This document shows positions 17,662 through 26,203 of a stretch of DNA of 64,000 nucleotides, piece by piece; position 1 is the first letter of the stretch; each line of letters opens with the position of its first letter. The DNA lies in NCBI RefSeq assembly GCF_018613805.1, contig NZ_JAGGPL010000008.1, positions 1 through 64,000 on the forward strand. The letters are read 5' to 3'. The translations under genes and the position numbers were made by a program. The stretch is from Arthrobacter sp. ISL-48. Its GTDB lineage: Bacteria > Actinomycetota > Actinomycetes > Actinomycetales > Micrococcaceae. The notes beneath the pieces are model-generated. The model was given only the letters and a program-made list of their open reading frames with translations. It was not told where the DNA came from and ran no database searches.

Positions 17662-18984
17662 GTGACCCCGTCTTCCATGAAGAAGGAACCCGCCGCCCAG
17701 GACGAGTCGTCCCCTGAGGAGAAGCAGGCTGCAACGAACGCCAAGCGAGCAGCCACGCGGGCAGCCAACAAAGCTGTCAAGGATGCCACCGCCGGTGATA
17801 CCGACGTGGACGGCAAGCCTGAACCCAAGAAGCGCGGGCCCAAGCCCGGCGCGAAGGCCGCTGCTGAAGCCGCCGGTAAGTCCGCCACCGGGGGCACCGA
17901 CTCCGACGACGACGATGACATCGAAGAGGATCTTGACGACATCATCCTCGAAGGCGCCGAGGACGGCGACATCAACGCTGCCAAGGCTGCATCGGCAGTC
18001 ACCGGCAAGGGATTCGTCTACTCAGATGCTGATGACGACGACGCCCCTGTCCAGCAGGTCATGTCCGCCGGTGCCACGGCTGACCCCGTCAAGGACTACC
18101 TGAAGCAGATCGGCAAGGTGGCGCTGCTCAATGCCGAGCAGGAAGTGGACCTTGCGCTCAGGATTGAAGCCGGCCTCTTCGCCGAAGAGAAGATCAACGC
18201 GGACGACGGCTCCATCGATCCGAAGTTCAAGCGTGAGCTCGAATTCGTCATCCACGACGGCAAGCGCGCCAAGAACCACCTGCTTGAGGCCAACCTCCGT
18301 CTCGTGGTCTCCCTGGCCAAACGCTACACAGGCCGCGGCATGCTCTTCCTGGACCTCATCCAGGAAGGCAACCTGGGCCTGATCCGGGCCGTGGAGAAGT
18401 TCGATTACACCAAGGGCTTCAAGTTCTCCACGTACGCCACCTGGTGGATCCGCCAGGCCATCACCCGCGCCATGGCGGATCAGGCACGCACCATCCGCAT
18501 CCCGGTCCACATGGTCGAGGTCATCAACAAGCTGGCACGCGTCCAGCGACAGATGCTCCAGGACCTCGGCCGGGAACCCACGCCCGAAGAGCTGGCACTG
18601 GAACTGGACATGACCCCGGAGAAGGTGGTGGAGGTCCAGAAGTATGGCCGCGAGCCCATTTCGCTCCACACCCCGCTTGGTGAGGACGGCGACTCCGAGT
18701 TCGGCGATCTCATCGAAGATTCCGAAGCCGTGGTCCCGGCCGACGCCGTCAGCTTCACGCTGCTCCAGGAGCAGTTGCACTCAGTGCTGGACACACTCTC
18801 GGAGCGCGAAGCAGGTGTGGTGGCCATGCGGTTCGGCCTCACCGACGGGCAGCCGAAGACTTTAGACGAAATCGGCAAGGTCTACGGTGTCACCCGGGAA
18901 CGCATCCGCCAGATCGAATCCAAGACCATGTCCAAGCTCCGCCACCCGTCGCGGTCCCAGGTGCTTAGGGACTACCTCGACTAA
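17662..18984 (+). CDS. sigA: primary RNA polymerase sigma factor SigA
   Basis: Principal vegetative sigma factor, 440 residues. The first 130 residues are a Lys/Ala- and Asp/Glu-rich disordered region like that of other actinobacterial SigA proteins. Region 1.2 begins at [10 protein letters not shown], region 2 contains [19 protein letters not shown] and the -10 recognition helix segment [12 protein letters not shown], region 3 follows, and region 4 ends with [20 protein letters not shown]. The start is a GTG (MTPSSMKKE) with GAAAGG upstream. sigA lies next to a DUF7455 gene and parE, a common order in this group. Two hairpins follow the stop codon. Confidence 0.97.
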   Translation: MTPSSMKKEPAAQDESSPEEKQAATNAKRAATRAANKAVKDATAGDTDVDGKPEPKKRGPKPGAKAAAEAAGKSATGGTDSDDDDDIEEDLDDIILEGAEDGDINAAKAASAVTGKGFVYSDADDDDAPVQQVMSAGATADPVKDYLKQIGKVALLNAEQEVDLALRIEAGLFAEEKINADDGSIDPKFKRELEFVIHDGKRAKNHLLEANLRLVVSLAKRYTGRGMLFLDLIQEGNLGLIRAVEKFDYTKGFKFSTYATWWIRQAITRAMADQARTIRIPVHMVEVINKLARVQRQMLQDLGREPTPEELALELDMTPEKVVEVQKYGREPISLHTPLGEDGDSEFGDLIEDSEAVVPADAVSFTLLQEQLHSVLDTLSEREAGVVAMRFGLTDGQPKTLDEIGKVYGVTRERIRQIESKTMSKLRHPSRSQVLRDYLD

Positions 18985-18999
18985 GGACTACGGCCATCA

Positions 19000-19065
19000 G
19001 CGCGGGGTTACAGTGCGGCCCAAGATCCTCGGATCATGGGCGCAGTGTGACCCCGCGTTTCTTTT
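19000..19065 (+). terminator. sigA terminator
   Basis: An imperfect long stem (about 19000-19020 with 19039-19057, outer part CGCGGGGT-ACA with TGTGACCCCGCG) is followed by TTTCTTTT. It is 16 bases after the sigA stop. Confidence 0.7.
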
Positions 19066-19089
19066 GGCCGGTTAGGGAACGCCGGTTAA

Positions 19090-19129
19090 AAAGTCAGGAC
19101 CCCTCCGACTGGAAGGGTCCTGACTTTTG
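19090..19129. terminator. bidirectional terminator between sigA and the DUF7455 gene
   Basis: Perfect 14-base arms (AAAAGTCAGGACCC and its complement) flank a 12-base loop. The stem ends in A/T runs on both sides, so it can terminate in both directions. Confidence 0.88.
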
Positions 19130-19138
19130 CCTGGTGGG

Positions 19139-19360
19139 CTAATCGATTTCTACGGGCGCCTTCTCGTGAAGACGGCCCGTCTCATCGTGCCAGTCGGAGC
19201 TCAAGGGCTTGAGCGTCGCCTCGACCGCACGGGCATGGTGGCCGCAGAAGAGCAGCTCACCGCCGGAGGACTCAAGAACAACACGGACATATGCTTGGGC
19301 TCCGCAACGATCGCACCGGTCCAGTGCGTTGAGCGTGCGGTCCGCTACTGCTGTTGTCAT
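19139..19360 (-). CDS. DUF7455-type small zinc-ribbon-like protein
   Basis: A 73-residue protein with two metal-ligand pairs, CDRCG at residues 16-20 and CGHH at 39-42, separated by a short beta-rich stretch. It matches the conserved actinobacterial family found beside sigA, now called DUF7455; its function is unknown. TAAGGAGG lies 5-6 bases before the ATG, an excellent ribosome binding site. It is convergent with sigA and divergent from parE. The 256 bases between it and parE hold both promoters; I see no further gene there. Confidence 0.87.
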   Translation of the reverse strand: MTTAVADRTLNALDRCDRCGAQAYVRVVLESSGGELLFCGHHARAVEATLKPLSSDWHDETGRLHEKAPVEID

Positions 19361-19616
19361 TTCGGCCTCCTTAGTAGATCTGTACTTCTATATAACCAGT
19401 ATTCGTATCCAATCCAGCGCAAGGATGGGGCAAGTTCGCTGTCCGCGTATCCGCAAGAATGCATCAAGGCCGGCACGTGGCATCACAGAAACGTAACGGG
19501 CGGCCTGGACCACCGGGTCCAAAGTGTGGCTGACGGGCGTCCGATCCGCGGCCGACTAGGCTAGGAAGAGCGTCACCGAGCGTTCGTTGTTCCGTCACTC
19601 AAGGAGTTCACCACCC

Positions 19617-21725
19617 GTGGCACCAAGTTCTGATTACACCGCCCGGCACCTGTCAGTGCTGGAAGGCCTTGAAGCCGTCCGCAAGCGTCCGGGCATGTAC
19701 ATCGGTTCCACAGACTCCCGCGGACTCATGCACTGCCTGTGGGAAATCATCGACAACTCCGTGGACGAGGCCCTGGCAGGTTTCGGCCACGACATCAAGA
19801 TCATCCTGCATGCGGACAACTCGGTGGAGATCCACGACGATGGCCGCGGCATTCCGGTGGATTTGGAACCGAAGACTGGTCTCACCGGCGTGGAGGTGGT
19901 GTTCACCAAACTCCATGCCGGCGGCAAGTTCGGCGGGGGATCGTACACGGCATCGGGCGGTCTGCACGGCGTGGGCGCCTCCGTCGTGAACGCCCTGTCC
20001 GCCCGACTGGACGTGGAAGTTGACCGCGGCAGCAAGACCTACAAGATGTCGTTCCGCCGGGGCGAGCCTGGCCGCTTCAAGGACCAAGGCAGCAGGGTGG
20101 ACCCTGCGGCGGCATTTGCGCCGTTCGTGGACGGTTCAGTCCTGGACGTGGTGGGCAAGGCCAAGCGCGGCGTCACGGGCACCCGGATCCGCTATTGGGC
20201 CGACCGTCAGATCTTCACCCCCGACGCCAAATTCTCTTATGACGAGCTGGCTGCACGGGCCCGCCAGACCTCCTTCCTGGTGCCGGGGCTCAAACTCACG
20301 GTCCGCGATGAGCGCCGGCTCGCCGGTACCCCCGGGGAAGCGGCCCCCCATGAGGAAGTTTTCCATCACGACGGCGGCATCTCCGAGTTCGTTGATTTCC
20401 TCGCCGCCGATCCCGCTGTCACAGACATCTGGCGCCTCCACGGATCGGGAAAGTTCAAGGAAACCGTGCCCGTGCTCGACGAACGCGGCCACAGCCAGCT
20501 GGCCGAGGTGGAGCGCGACTGCGAGGTGGATGTTGCCCTGCGCTGGGGCATCGGCTACGACAGCACCGTCCGCAGCTTCGTCAACATTATTTCCACGCCC
20601 AAGGGCGGAACCCACCAGTCAGGTTTCGAGCAGGCGCTGGTCAAGACCTTCCGGAAGGCGGTGGAGAACAATGCCCGCAAGCTCAAGGCCGGAAACGACA
20701 AAATTGAGAAGGACGACATCTTCGCCGGCCTGACCGCCGTCCTGACGGTGCGGCTGGCGGAGCCGCAGTTCGAGGGCCAGACGAAGGAAATCCTGGGCAC
20801 CTCGGCGGTCCGGGCCATCGTGGCGAAGGTGGTGGAGCACGAGATCAATGCGAAGCTCAACTCCGCCAACCGCAACGACAAGGCCCAGTCGGCGCTGCTG
20901 CTCGAAAAAATCGTCAGCGAGATGAAATCGCGCATCTCGGCGCGCGTCCATAAGGAAACACAGCGCCGCAAGAACGCCCTCGAAACCTCGTCCATGCCCA
21001 CCAAGCTCGCAGACTGCCGCACGGACGACGTCGAACGCTCTGAACTGTTCATTGTGGAAGGTGACTCGGCGCTGGGAACGGCCAAGCTGGCGCGGTCCTC
21101 GGATTTCCAGGCCCTGCTGCCTATCCGCGGCAAGATCCTCAACGTGCAGAAGGCCTCCGTGGGCGACATGTTATCCAACGCTGAATGCGCGGCCCTGATC
21201 CAGGTGGTGGGCGCAGGTTCCGGTCGCAGCTTCGACCTTGCCGCCGCCCGATACGGCAAGGTGATCCTCATGACCGACGCCGACGTCGACGGCGCCCACA
21301 TCCGCACCCTGCTGCTCACCTTGTTCTTCCGGTATATGCGGCCCATGATCGACGAAGGCCGGGTCTTCGCAGCGGTCCCGCCATTGCACCGGGTTGAAGT
21401 GATCAACGCGGGGCAGAAAGCTAACGAGATGATCTACACCTACTCGGAAGCGGAACTGCACGTCCTCCTGTCGAGGCTGGCCAAGGAGGGCAAGCGCTAT
21501 AAGGAACCCATCCAGCGTTACAAGGGGCTTGGCGAGATGGACGCGGAGCAACTGGCAGAAACCACGATGGATCCGCGGCACCGGACGCTGCGCAAAGTGG
21601 GCATCGAGAACGCCAAACAGGCCGAGGACACCTTTGACCTGCTGATGGGATCGGACGTGGCTCCGCGCAAGGACTTTATTATCGCCGGTGCCTCAAGTCT
21701 TGACCGGGAGCGGATCGACGCCTGA
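19617..21725 (+). CDS. parE: topoisomerase IV subunit B (GyrB/ParE family)
   Basis: ATP-binding subunit of a type IIA topoisomerase, 702 residues. The GHKL ATPase motifs are EIIDNSVDEALAG, DDGRGIPVD and GLHGVGASVVNALS; the TOPRIM motifs are EGDSALGTAK and DADVDGAHIRTLLLTL. The C-terminus has the family ending RYKGLGEMDAEQLAETTMDP. It starts at a GTG at 19617 (MAPSSDYTARHL) with AAGGAG 10 bases upstream. I call it ParE rather than GyrB because its likely partner ParC is encoded separately at 33-35.6 kb and gyrBA normally sit together near the origin; this is context inference. It would decatenate sister chromosomes. Confidence 0.9.
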   Translation: MAPSSDYTARHLSVLEGLEAVRKRPGMYIGSTDSRGLMHCLWEIIDNSVDEALAGFGHDIKIILHADNSVEIHDDGRGIPVDLEPKTGLTGVEVVFTKLHAGGKFGGGSYTASGGLHGVGASVVNALSARLDVEVDRGSKTYKMSFRRGEPGRFKDQGSRVDPAAAFAPFVDGSVLDVVGKAKRGVTGTRIRYWADRQIFTPDAKFSYDELAARARQTSFLVPGLKLTVRDERRLAGTPGEAAPHEEVFHHDGGISEFVDFLAADPAVTDIWRLHGSGKFKETVPVLDERGHSQLAEVERDCEVDVALRWGIGYDSTVRSFVNIISTPKGGTHQSGFEQALVKTFRKAVENNARKLKAGNDKIEKDDIFAGLTAVLTVRLAEPQFEGQTKEILGTSAVRAIVAKVVEHEINAKLNSANRNDKAQSALLLEKIVSEMKSRISARVHKETQRRKNALETSSMPTKLADCRTDDVERSELFIVEGDSALGTAKLARSSDFQALLPIRGKILNVQKASVGDMLSNAECAALIQVVGAGSGRSFDLAAARYGKVILMTDADVDGAHIRTLLLTLFFRYMRPMIDEGRVFAAVPPLHRVEVINAGQKANEMIYTYSEAELHVLLSRLAKEGKRYKEPIQRYKGLGEMDAEQLAETTMDPRHRTLRKVGIENAKQAEDTFDLLMGSDVAPRKDFIIAGASSLDRERIDA

Positions 21726-21746
21726 CCGGCCGGTGACCGTACTGTT

Positions 21747-22748
21747 TTAAGCCGTCGACTCCCGGGCGACGAGGGTGAATGGCGTGATGAACTCGCGCGC
21801 CGATTCCGGTGCGTTTCCTTCAATGCGTTCCAGGAGAAAGTCGACCGCCGTTGCCGCTGTGATTGAGTGGTCCGGAGCCACGGTGGAAAGTCGCGGAACC
21901 GTGAATGATCCTGCGTGAATGTCGTCGAATCCGATCACGCGCACATCCTCGGGTACTCTCAGCCCGACGTCCGTGAACCCGCGGAGCGCACCAACTGCGA
22001 CGGCATCGGTCGGGCAGAAGACGCCGTCCGCTTGCAATCCGAGATCAGCGACCCGCTTGGCGGCAGCGGCACCGCACTCCATTGTGAAATCCTGCATGGC
22101 GATGAAGTAGCGATCATCGAAATCGATTCCAGCCTCATCCAAGGCTTCCCGATAACCCTGCAGCCGTAGGTCCGCCACTCCGGCTCCTTCCTGTAGAGGC
22201 ATGTCAAAGATCGCGATTTTCCTGCAGCCCCGACCGAGGAGGTGCTGTACGGCGGCGCGGGACCCGTCCACATTGGGCATGGCGATGTGGTCTACCGGCC
22301 CACCGAAGATCCCTTCGCCGAGCAGCACCACCGGGTAGTCGACGCGGAGGAGGTCGGCATCCGCCGGACTCAATCCCACTGTCGAAAGCAGCAACCCGTC
22401 GTACAGCCTGTTCCGTGACATTGAAACGGCTTCCAGTTCCGTCTCGCGGGCAGAGCTTGTCTGTTCGACGGCGACACGGTACCCGCGTTCCCGTGCAGCG
22501 CTCACAATCTCGGCTATCAGACGGGAGAAGTACGGATTATCCACGCTCGGAACGGCCAGTCCGATGGTTCCTGACCGGCCGGTACGCAGATTGCGGGCAG
22601 CCACATTCACTGTGAAATCAAGTTCCTGGATAGCCCGCAATACCCGGTCCCGCGTGGACTGACGCACGTGCGGATGGGCGTTGATCACGTTTGAGACGGT
22701 CATGGAGGACACCCCCGCCACGCGCGCCACGTCATAGATCGTTGCCAT
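21747..22748 (-). CDS. LacI family transcriptional regulator
   Basis: 333-residue repressor with an N-terminal HTH (residues 3-22, TIYDVARVAGVSSMTVSNVI), a hinge helix and a periplasmic-binding-protein-like effector domain ending in FDDIHAGSFTVPRLSTV and a C-terminal dimer part. The start ATG at 22748 follows GGGAGG. It is divergent from the GH51 arabinofuranosidase gene, 115 bases away, and a 28-bp palindrome lies between them. The likely role is repression of that gene, relieved by arabinose or an arabino-oligosaccharide (inference). It converges on parE. Confidence 0.92.
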   Translation of the reverse strand: MATIYDVARVAGVSSMTVSNVINAHPHVRQSTRDRVLRAIQELDFTVNVAARNLRTGRSGTIGLAVPSVDNPYFSRLIAEIVSAARERGYRVAVEQTSSARETELEAVSMSRNRLYDGLLLSTVGLSPADADLLRVDYPVVLLGEGIFGGPVDHIAMPNVDGSRAAVQHLLGRGCRKIAIFDMPLQEGAGVADLRLQGYREALDEAGIDFDDRYFIAMQDFTMECGAAAAKRVADLGLQADGVFCPTDAVAVGALRGFTDVGLRVPEDVRVIGFDDIHAGSFTVPRLSTVAPDHSITAATAVDFLLERIEGNAPESAREFITPFTLVARESTA

Positions 22749-22789
22749 GTCTGCTTCACCTCCCGCATTCACGTCGTACGGAATGGCTG

Positions 22790-22816
22790 TTGACCGCCGC
22801 ATCCAGTGTATATAAC
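22790..22816 (+). promoter_or_regulatory. promoter of the arabinofuranosidase gene
   Basis: TTGACC (22790-22795) is followed after 15 bases by TATAAC (22811-22816); a shifted -10, TAACAT at 22813-22818, would give 17-base spacing. The predicted start point falls inside the palindrome at 22819-22846. Confidence 0.55.
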
Positions 22817-22818
22817 AT

Positions 22819-22846
22819 TTGTATCGGTAAAAATTTATCGATACAA
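22819..22846. promoter_or_regulatory. LacI-type operator
   Basis: Perfect 8-base arms TTGTATCG and CGATACAA flank a 12-base AT-rich core that is itself nearly symmetric (GTAAA..TTTAT). It sits over the predicted transcription start and 18 bases before the GH51 start codon, ideal for repression by the adjacent LacI protein. Confidence 0.75.
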
Positions 22847-22863
22847 CTCCGGAAGAGAGACCT

Positions 22864-24396
22864 ATGTCCCCGAACACCCCGCTCCGCGCCGTCATCGACC
22901 TCGATGTCCTCGGCCCGGTAATCAGCCGCCACATCTACGGCCATTTCGCCGAACACCTCGGCCGGTGCATCTATGGCGGGTTCTGGGTCGGTGAGGACTC
23001 CTCCATCCCCAACGAAGGAGGCATCCGGCGGGACGTCGTGGAGGCTCTCCGGAAGCTGCAGATTCCGAACCTGCGGTGGCCCGGTGGCTGCTTCGCGGAC
23101 GAATATCACTGGCGGGACGGGATTGGTCCGCGGGAGCAGCGGCCCCGTATGGTCAACAGCCACTGGGGCGACATCGTCGAAGACAACTCCTTCGGCACGC
23201 ATGAGTTCATGGCGTTGTGTGAACTCCTCGGCGCCGATCCTTATGTCAGCGGGAATGTCGGCTCCGGCACGGTGCGTGAAATGAGCGAATGGGTCGAGTA
23301 CCTCACCCGTGCCGGCGACTCGCCCATGGCGAGCTTGCGCCGCCAGAACGGCCGCGACGAGCCGTGGAAGGTCCCCTTCTGGGGCATCGGCAACGAGGCC
23401 TGGGGCTGCGGCGGCAACATGCGTGCTGAAGCCTACGCGGATCTTGCCCGCCAGTACTCCACCTACGTCCGAGACCACGGCGAAAACAAGGTGTACCGCA
23501 TCGCGGCCGGGGCCTCCGATACGGACTACGCATGGACTGAAGCCCTGATGAAGGCACTTTGCATCGGCTGCGGGCCGTTCCCCCAGAACATCTATCAGGC
23601 GATCTCTGTCCACCACTACACGGTGACCGGGCCATGGGAAGACAAGGGCGACGCGGTAAAGTTCGACAACGACCAGTACTACTCCACCATGCTGAAGGCG
23701 CAGGAAATTGATCAGATCCTGCAAGGTCACAGCAATGTGATGGACGTCTACGACCCCCACAAGAAGGTTGGCCTCGTTCTTGATGAGTGGGGCACATGGT
23801 GGAACGCCGAACCGGGCACGAACCCCGGGTTCCTGTACCAGCAGAACACCCTCCGCGACGCACTCGTCGCCAGCGTCCACTTCGATGCGTTCCACCGCCA
23901 CGCTGAGCGGCTGGTCATGACGAACATCGCGCAGACCGTCAACGTCCTTCAGGCCATGATCCTCACGGATGAGGAGAGCGGAGCGCTGGTACTCACGCCC
24001 ACCTACCACGTCTACGCAATGAACACGGGCCACCATGACGCCCGCGCTCTCGACGTGGACTTCGTCGGTGCGCTGCCGGAACGGGACGTGGACGGTACCT
24101 CCATCCCGCTGCTTTCGGCGTCTGCGTCAGCCAAGGACGATACCGCGCTCGTGTCGTTGTCGAACCTCGATGCGGAGCAGCCGGCGACGCTGCTGTTGGA
24201 CCTGCGCGGGCGGGCTGTGGCCGGATGGACAGCACAACTGCTCAGCGCGCCCAGCCTCAACACGCATAACACTGCGGGAGACCCGGTCGCTGTCCAGCCT
24301 GTGGACTTCACAGCTGTGAAGGACCACCCGAGCGGACTTGAACTGGAACTGCCACCACACTCCTATGTAACCGTCTCGCTCAACCTGGAGGTTTGA
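22864..24396 (+). CDS. GH51 alpha-N-arabinofuranosidase
   Basis: Retaining glycosidase that removes terminal L-arabinofuranose from arabinan or arabinoxylan fragments. The 510-residue length fits intracellular GH51 enzymes. The acid/base is Glu178 in [13 protein letters not shown] and the nucleophile Glu308 in LDEWGTWWN; the [18 protein letters not shown]-terminal motif and [13 protein letters not shown] are characteristic. A (beta/alpha)8 barrel is followed by a C-terminal beta domain from about residue 370. No signal peptide is visible, so it should act on imported oligosaccharides in the cytosol, although no sugar transporter is encoded beside it. GGAAGAGAGA precedes the ATG. Expression is probably controlled by the divergent LacI protein. 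Confidence 0.95.
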   Translation: MSPNTPLRAVIDLDVLGPVISRHIYGHFAEHLGRCIYGGFWVGEDSSIPNEGGIRRDVVEALRKLQIPNLRWPGGCFADEYHWRDGIGPREQRPRMVNSHWGDIVEDNSFGTHEFMALCELLGADPYVSGNVGSGTVREMSEWVEYLTRAGDSPMASLRRQNGRDEPWKVPFWGIGNEAWGCGGNMRAEAYADLARQYSTYVRDHGENKVYRIAAGASDTDYAWTEALMKALCIGCGPFPQNIYQAISVHHYTVTGPWEDKGDAVKFDNDQYYSTMLKAQEIDQILQGHSNVMDVYDPHKKVGLVLDEWGTWWNAEPGTNPGFLYQQNTLRDALVASVHFDAFHRHAERLVMTNIAQTVNVLQAMILTDEESGALVLTPTYHVYAMNTGHHDARALDVDFVGALPERDVDGTSIPLLSASASAKDDTALVSLSNLDAEQPATLLLDLRGRAVAGWTAQLLSAPSLNTHNTAGDPVAVQPVDFTAVKDHPSGLELELPPHSYVTVSLNLEV

Positions 24397-24408
24397 GACA
24401 ACACGGCC

Positions 24409-24536
24409 GGCCGGCAGATCACGGTGACTGGCCGAGCCGCTCGCGTCACTCGGGCGGACGCAGTCCTCGACACGACACCAAGGACCGTCCACCTCGTTGC
24501 CCGGGGAGGCGCAGCGGTGGGCTGGATCTGCCGGCC
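24409..24536. repeat. 12-bp inverted repeats flanking a non-coding stretch
   Basis: GGCCGGCAGATC at 24409-24420 is exactly complementary to 24525-24536. The 104 bases between hold no gene that I can see. They lie between the convergent stops of the GH51 and M56 genes. This may be a terminator structure or a small relic element. Confidence 0.5.
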
Positions 24537-24542
24537 ATGCCG

Positions 24543-25547
24543 TCAGCCCAGCAGGCCGGGCACGATCAGCAGGGCCGTAGGAAGGGCCAGGAGCAGGACA
24601 CAGCAGGCCAGCACCGCCCCCCGGGCGGAAGCGCTCAGCTGGGGCACGGGGGAGAGCAGGCGGCTGACCCGGGAGGCTGTGGTGCGCGCAGAATCGGCGC
24701 CGGTGACTCCGGCCGCCGCCTCCAGTCCCCCGAGCGGAACGCTGGCCGGGCCGCCTGATAGGGCTCCAGCGGCAACGGGGGCCGCCACGCCTCCCGCCGA
24801 GCCGCTGGCTACAATCGCGATGGCCTTGATGAGGCTGGCCTTGCTCTCGGTCTTAAGGGCAACATCATCGGCCAGCATCTCGATGAGCGAGTTCACCGAT
24901 TCCTGGGCGAGCCGCGTGGTAGGAAGCCAGGGGAGTGCCTGCCGCCAGGCGGCGAAGGCCCACAGCAACAGGTGATGCCGTTGGCTGAGATGGGCATTCT
25001 CGTGAATCAGGACGGCCCGGAGTTCGGCAGGCTCAAGGGCCGCCATGAGGCCATCCGACAGGACGGTGACCGAGCGGGCCCCGCCCGGAAGACAGTAGGC
25101 AACCGGTGAGTCGTGGCTGATGACCACTGTTCCGGCCCCTTCGGCGGAGGGCGAGGCCAGCAGCGCCAGGAGTTCACGGTGCCGGCGCCGTTGGCGCTCG
25201 ATCCTGTAGTACGTGAGCAGCAGGGTGAACACGAGGTGCGCGGTCAGCAGTGCCGCGGCTGAGAGGGCAAAGAGGTGCCAAAAGCCCAGTGCGGTGGTGG
25301 GCGCGTCAAGCAACACCATGCCGGCCAGGGCGCGCAGGCCCGCGATCAGGTTGTCCCCGATAGGTTCCAGCCCGTACACCAGCATGGCGCCGATCATGGA
25401 CAGCCCGCCGGCAAGGGCTATGGCCTGCCACAGGAGCATTGCCGTGAAGGGGGATCGGGCCGGCCACTGGGCGCGTGAGAGGAAGACAGGCACCGGCCAC
25501 GCCAGCGCTATCGCAAGGACCGCCAGCAGATATGAGGCCCAGAACAT
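24543..25547 (-). CDS. M56 family membrane metallopeptidase (BlaR1-like, no sensor domain)
   Basis: Membrane zinc protease of 334 residues. About three helices lie in the first 110 residues, then a cytoplasmic domain with the zinc motif HENAH (182-186) in VLIHENAHLSQRHH, and a final helix at the C-terminus (GAVLACCVLLLALPTALL). M56 proteins paired with BlaI repressors cleave or inactivate the repressor on a signal. The extracellular penicillin-binding sensor domain of true BlaR1 is absent, so the signal is not obviously a beta-lactam. The ATG lies 6 bases after the blaI stop, so the two are one operon. The divergent cyd genes suggest that the system senses respiratory or envelope stress (inference). 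Confidence 0.88.
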   Translation of the reverse strand: MFWASYLLAVLAIALAWPVPVFLSRAQWPARSPFTAMLLWQAIALAGGLSMIGAMLVYGLEPIGDNLIAGLRALAGMVLLDAPTTALGFWHLFALSAAALLTAHLVFTLLLTYYRIERQRRRHRELLALLASPSAEGAGTVVISHDSPVAYCLPGGARSVTVLSDGLMAALEPAELRAVLIHENAHLSQRHHLLLWAFAAWRQALPWLPTTRLAQESVNSLIEMLADDVALKTESKASLIKAIAIVASGSAGGVAAPVAAGALSGGPASVPLGGLEAAAGVTGADSARTTASRVSRLLSPVPQLSASARGAVLACCVLLLALPTALLIVPGLLG

Positions 25548-25553
25548 GGTCCG

Positions 25554-25940
25554 CTAGATGTGGCCAAGCAGTTTGCGCAGCGTTTCAGCTTCACTTTCCG
25601 TCACGGACCCGATGAAACGGGCGAGTACTGCCTCACGGTCGGGGGCTGATCCCAGCACCTCATGCATGAGTTCCGCGGTGTGGTCTTCCCTGCTGGAGAC
25701 GGCCTGGTAGCGGTGCGGCCTGGTGCCGCGTTCCCGCTCCACGAGGCCCTTCTTCTCAAGGCGCGAGAGGACGGTAAGCACAGTGGTAACGGCCAGTTCC
25801 TTGCCTTCGTGGCCCGCGGTTCCCCCCTGCGCTTCGGTGCTCAGCGCCAGCTGGTCGCGGAGCGTGTTCGCGGTGGCCGCTGCCTGGCCCGCCCAGAGCA
25901 GATCCATCACTGCCCGTTCAAGTTCACCGAGACTAGCCAT
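25554..25940 (-). CDS. BlaI/MecI family transcriptional repressor
   Basis: 128-residue winged-helix repressor; the N-terminal DNA-binding domain (LGELERAVMDLLW then VTTVLTVLSRLEKKGLV) and the C-terminal dimerisation helices (TESEAETLRKLLGHI) match the BlaI/MecI family. It starts at the ATG at 25940 with AAGGAAG upstream; a longer start would add a proline-rich tail. It forms an operon with the M56 protease gene and is divergent from cydABDC. Three TTCTAC-N5-GTAGAA palindromes in the shared region are its likely binding sites, one over the cydA -10. Release would require the M56 protease or another signal. The nearest known pattern is the BlaI-BlaR pair of mycobacteria. Confidence 0.92.
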   Translation of the reverse strand: MASLGELERAVMDLLWAGQAAATANTLRDQLALSTEAQGGTAGHEGKELAVTTVLTVLSRLEKKGLVERERGTRPHRYQAVSSREDHTAELMHEVLGSAPDREAVLARFIGSVTESEAETLRKLLGHI

Positions 25941-26044
25941 TCCATACTTCCTTAGATTCCCCGCACCGGCAGGCCTGGAAGGCCGCGGTGACCACAAAAC
26001 GAACGCTACAACTACAGAAACAATTTACCCCGTTTCCGCCGCAG

Positions 26045-26063
26045 GTTCTACGTCAGGTAGAAC
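26045..26063. promoter_or_regulatory. BlaI-type operator 1
   Basis: GTTCTAC-GTCAG-GTAGAAC: perfect 7-base arms with a 5-base spacer. It is the site nearest to blaI, 104 bases before its start codon, and may give autoregulation. Confidence 0.75.
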
Positions 26064-26113
26064 AATCGGCGCGCCGCGGCCTTGTGGGGACCCCTTTTGA
26101 GTGGAACTGTTGG

Positions 26114-26142
26114 TTTACAGTGCTCGCACCTTGTTCTACACT
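26114..26142 (+). promoter_or_regulatory. cydA promoter
   Basis: TTTACA (26114-26119), a 17-base spacer and TACACT (26137-26142) make a good housekeeping promoter. The -10 lies inside operator 2, so a bound repressor would block RNA polymerase. The predicted leader is about 55 bases. Confidence 0.65.
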
Positions 26143-26150
26143 CGGTAGAA
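26134..26150. promoter_or_regulatory. BlaI-type operator 2, overlapping the cydA -10
   Basis: TTCTAC-ACTCG-GTAGAA, perfect 6-base arms and 5-base spacer. It covers the -10 hexamer of the cydA promoter. Confidence 0.75.
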
Positions 26151-26157
26151 GTCAGAG

Positions 26158-26174
26158 TTCTACGGTTCGTAGAA
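26158..26174. promoter_or_regulatory. BlaI-type operator 3
   Basis: TTCTAC-GGTTC-GTAGAA, perfect arms with the same spacing. It lies 24 bases centre-to-centre from operator 2, about two helical turns plus, just after the predicted cydA start point. Confidence 0.75.
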
Positions 26175-26203
26175 AAGTTGCACCGCCAACAGTAGGGACT
26201 GCC

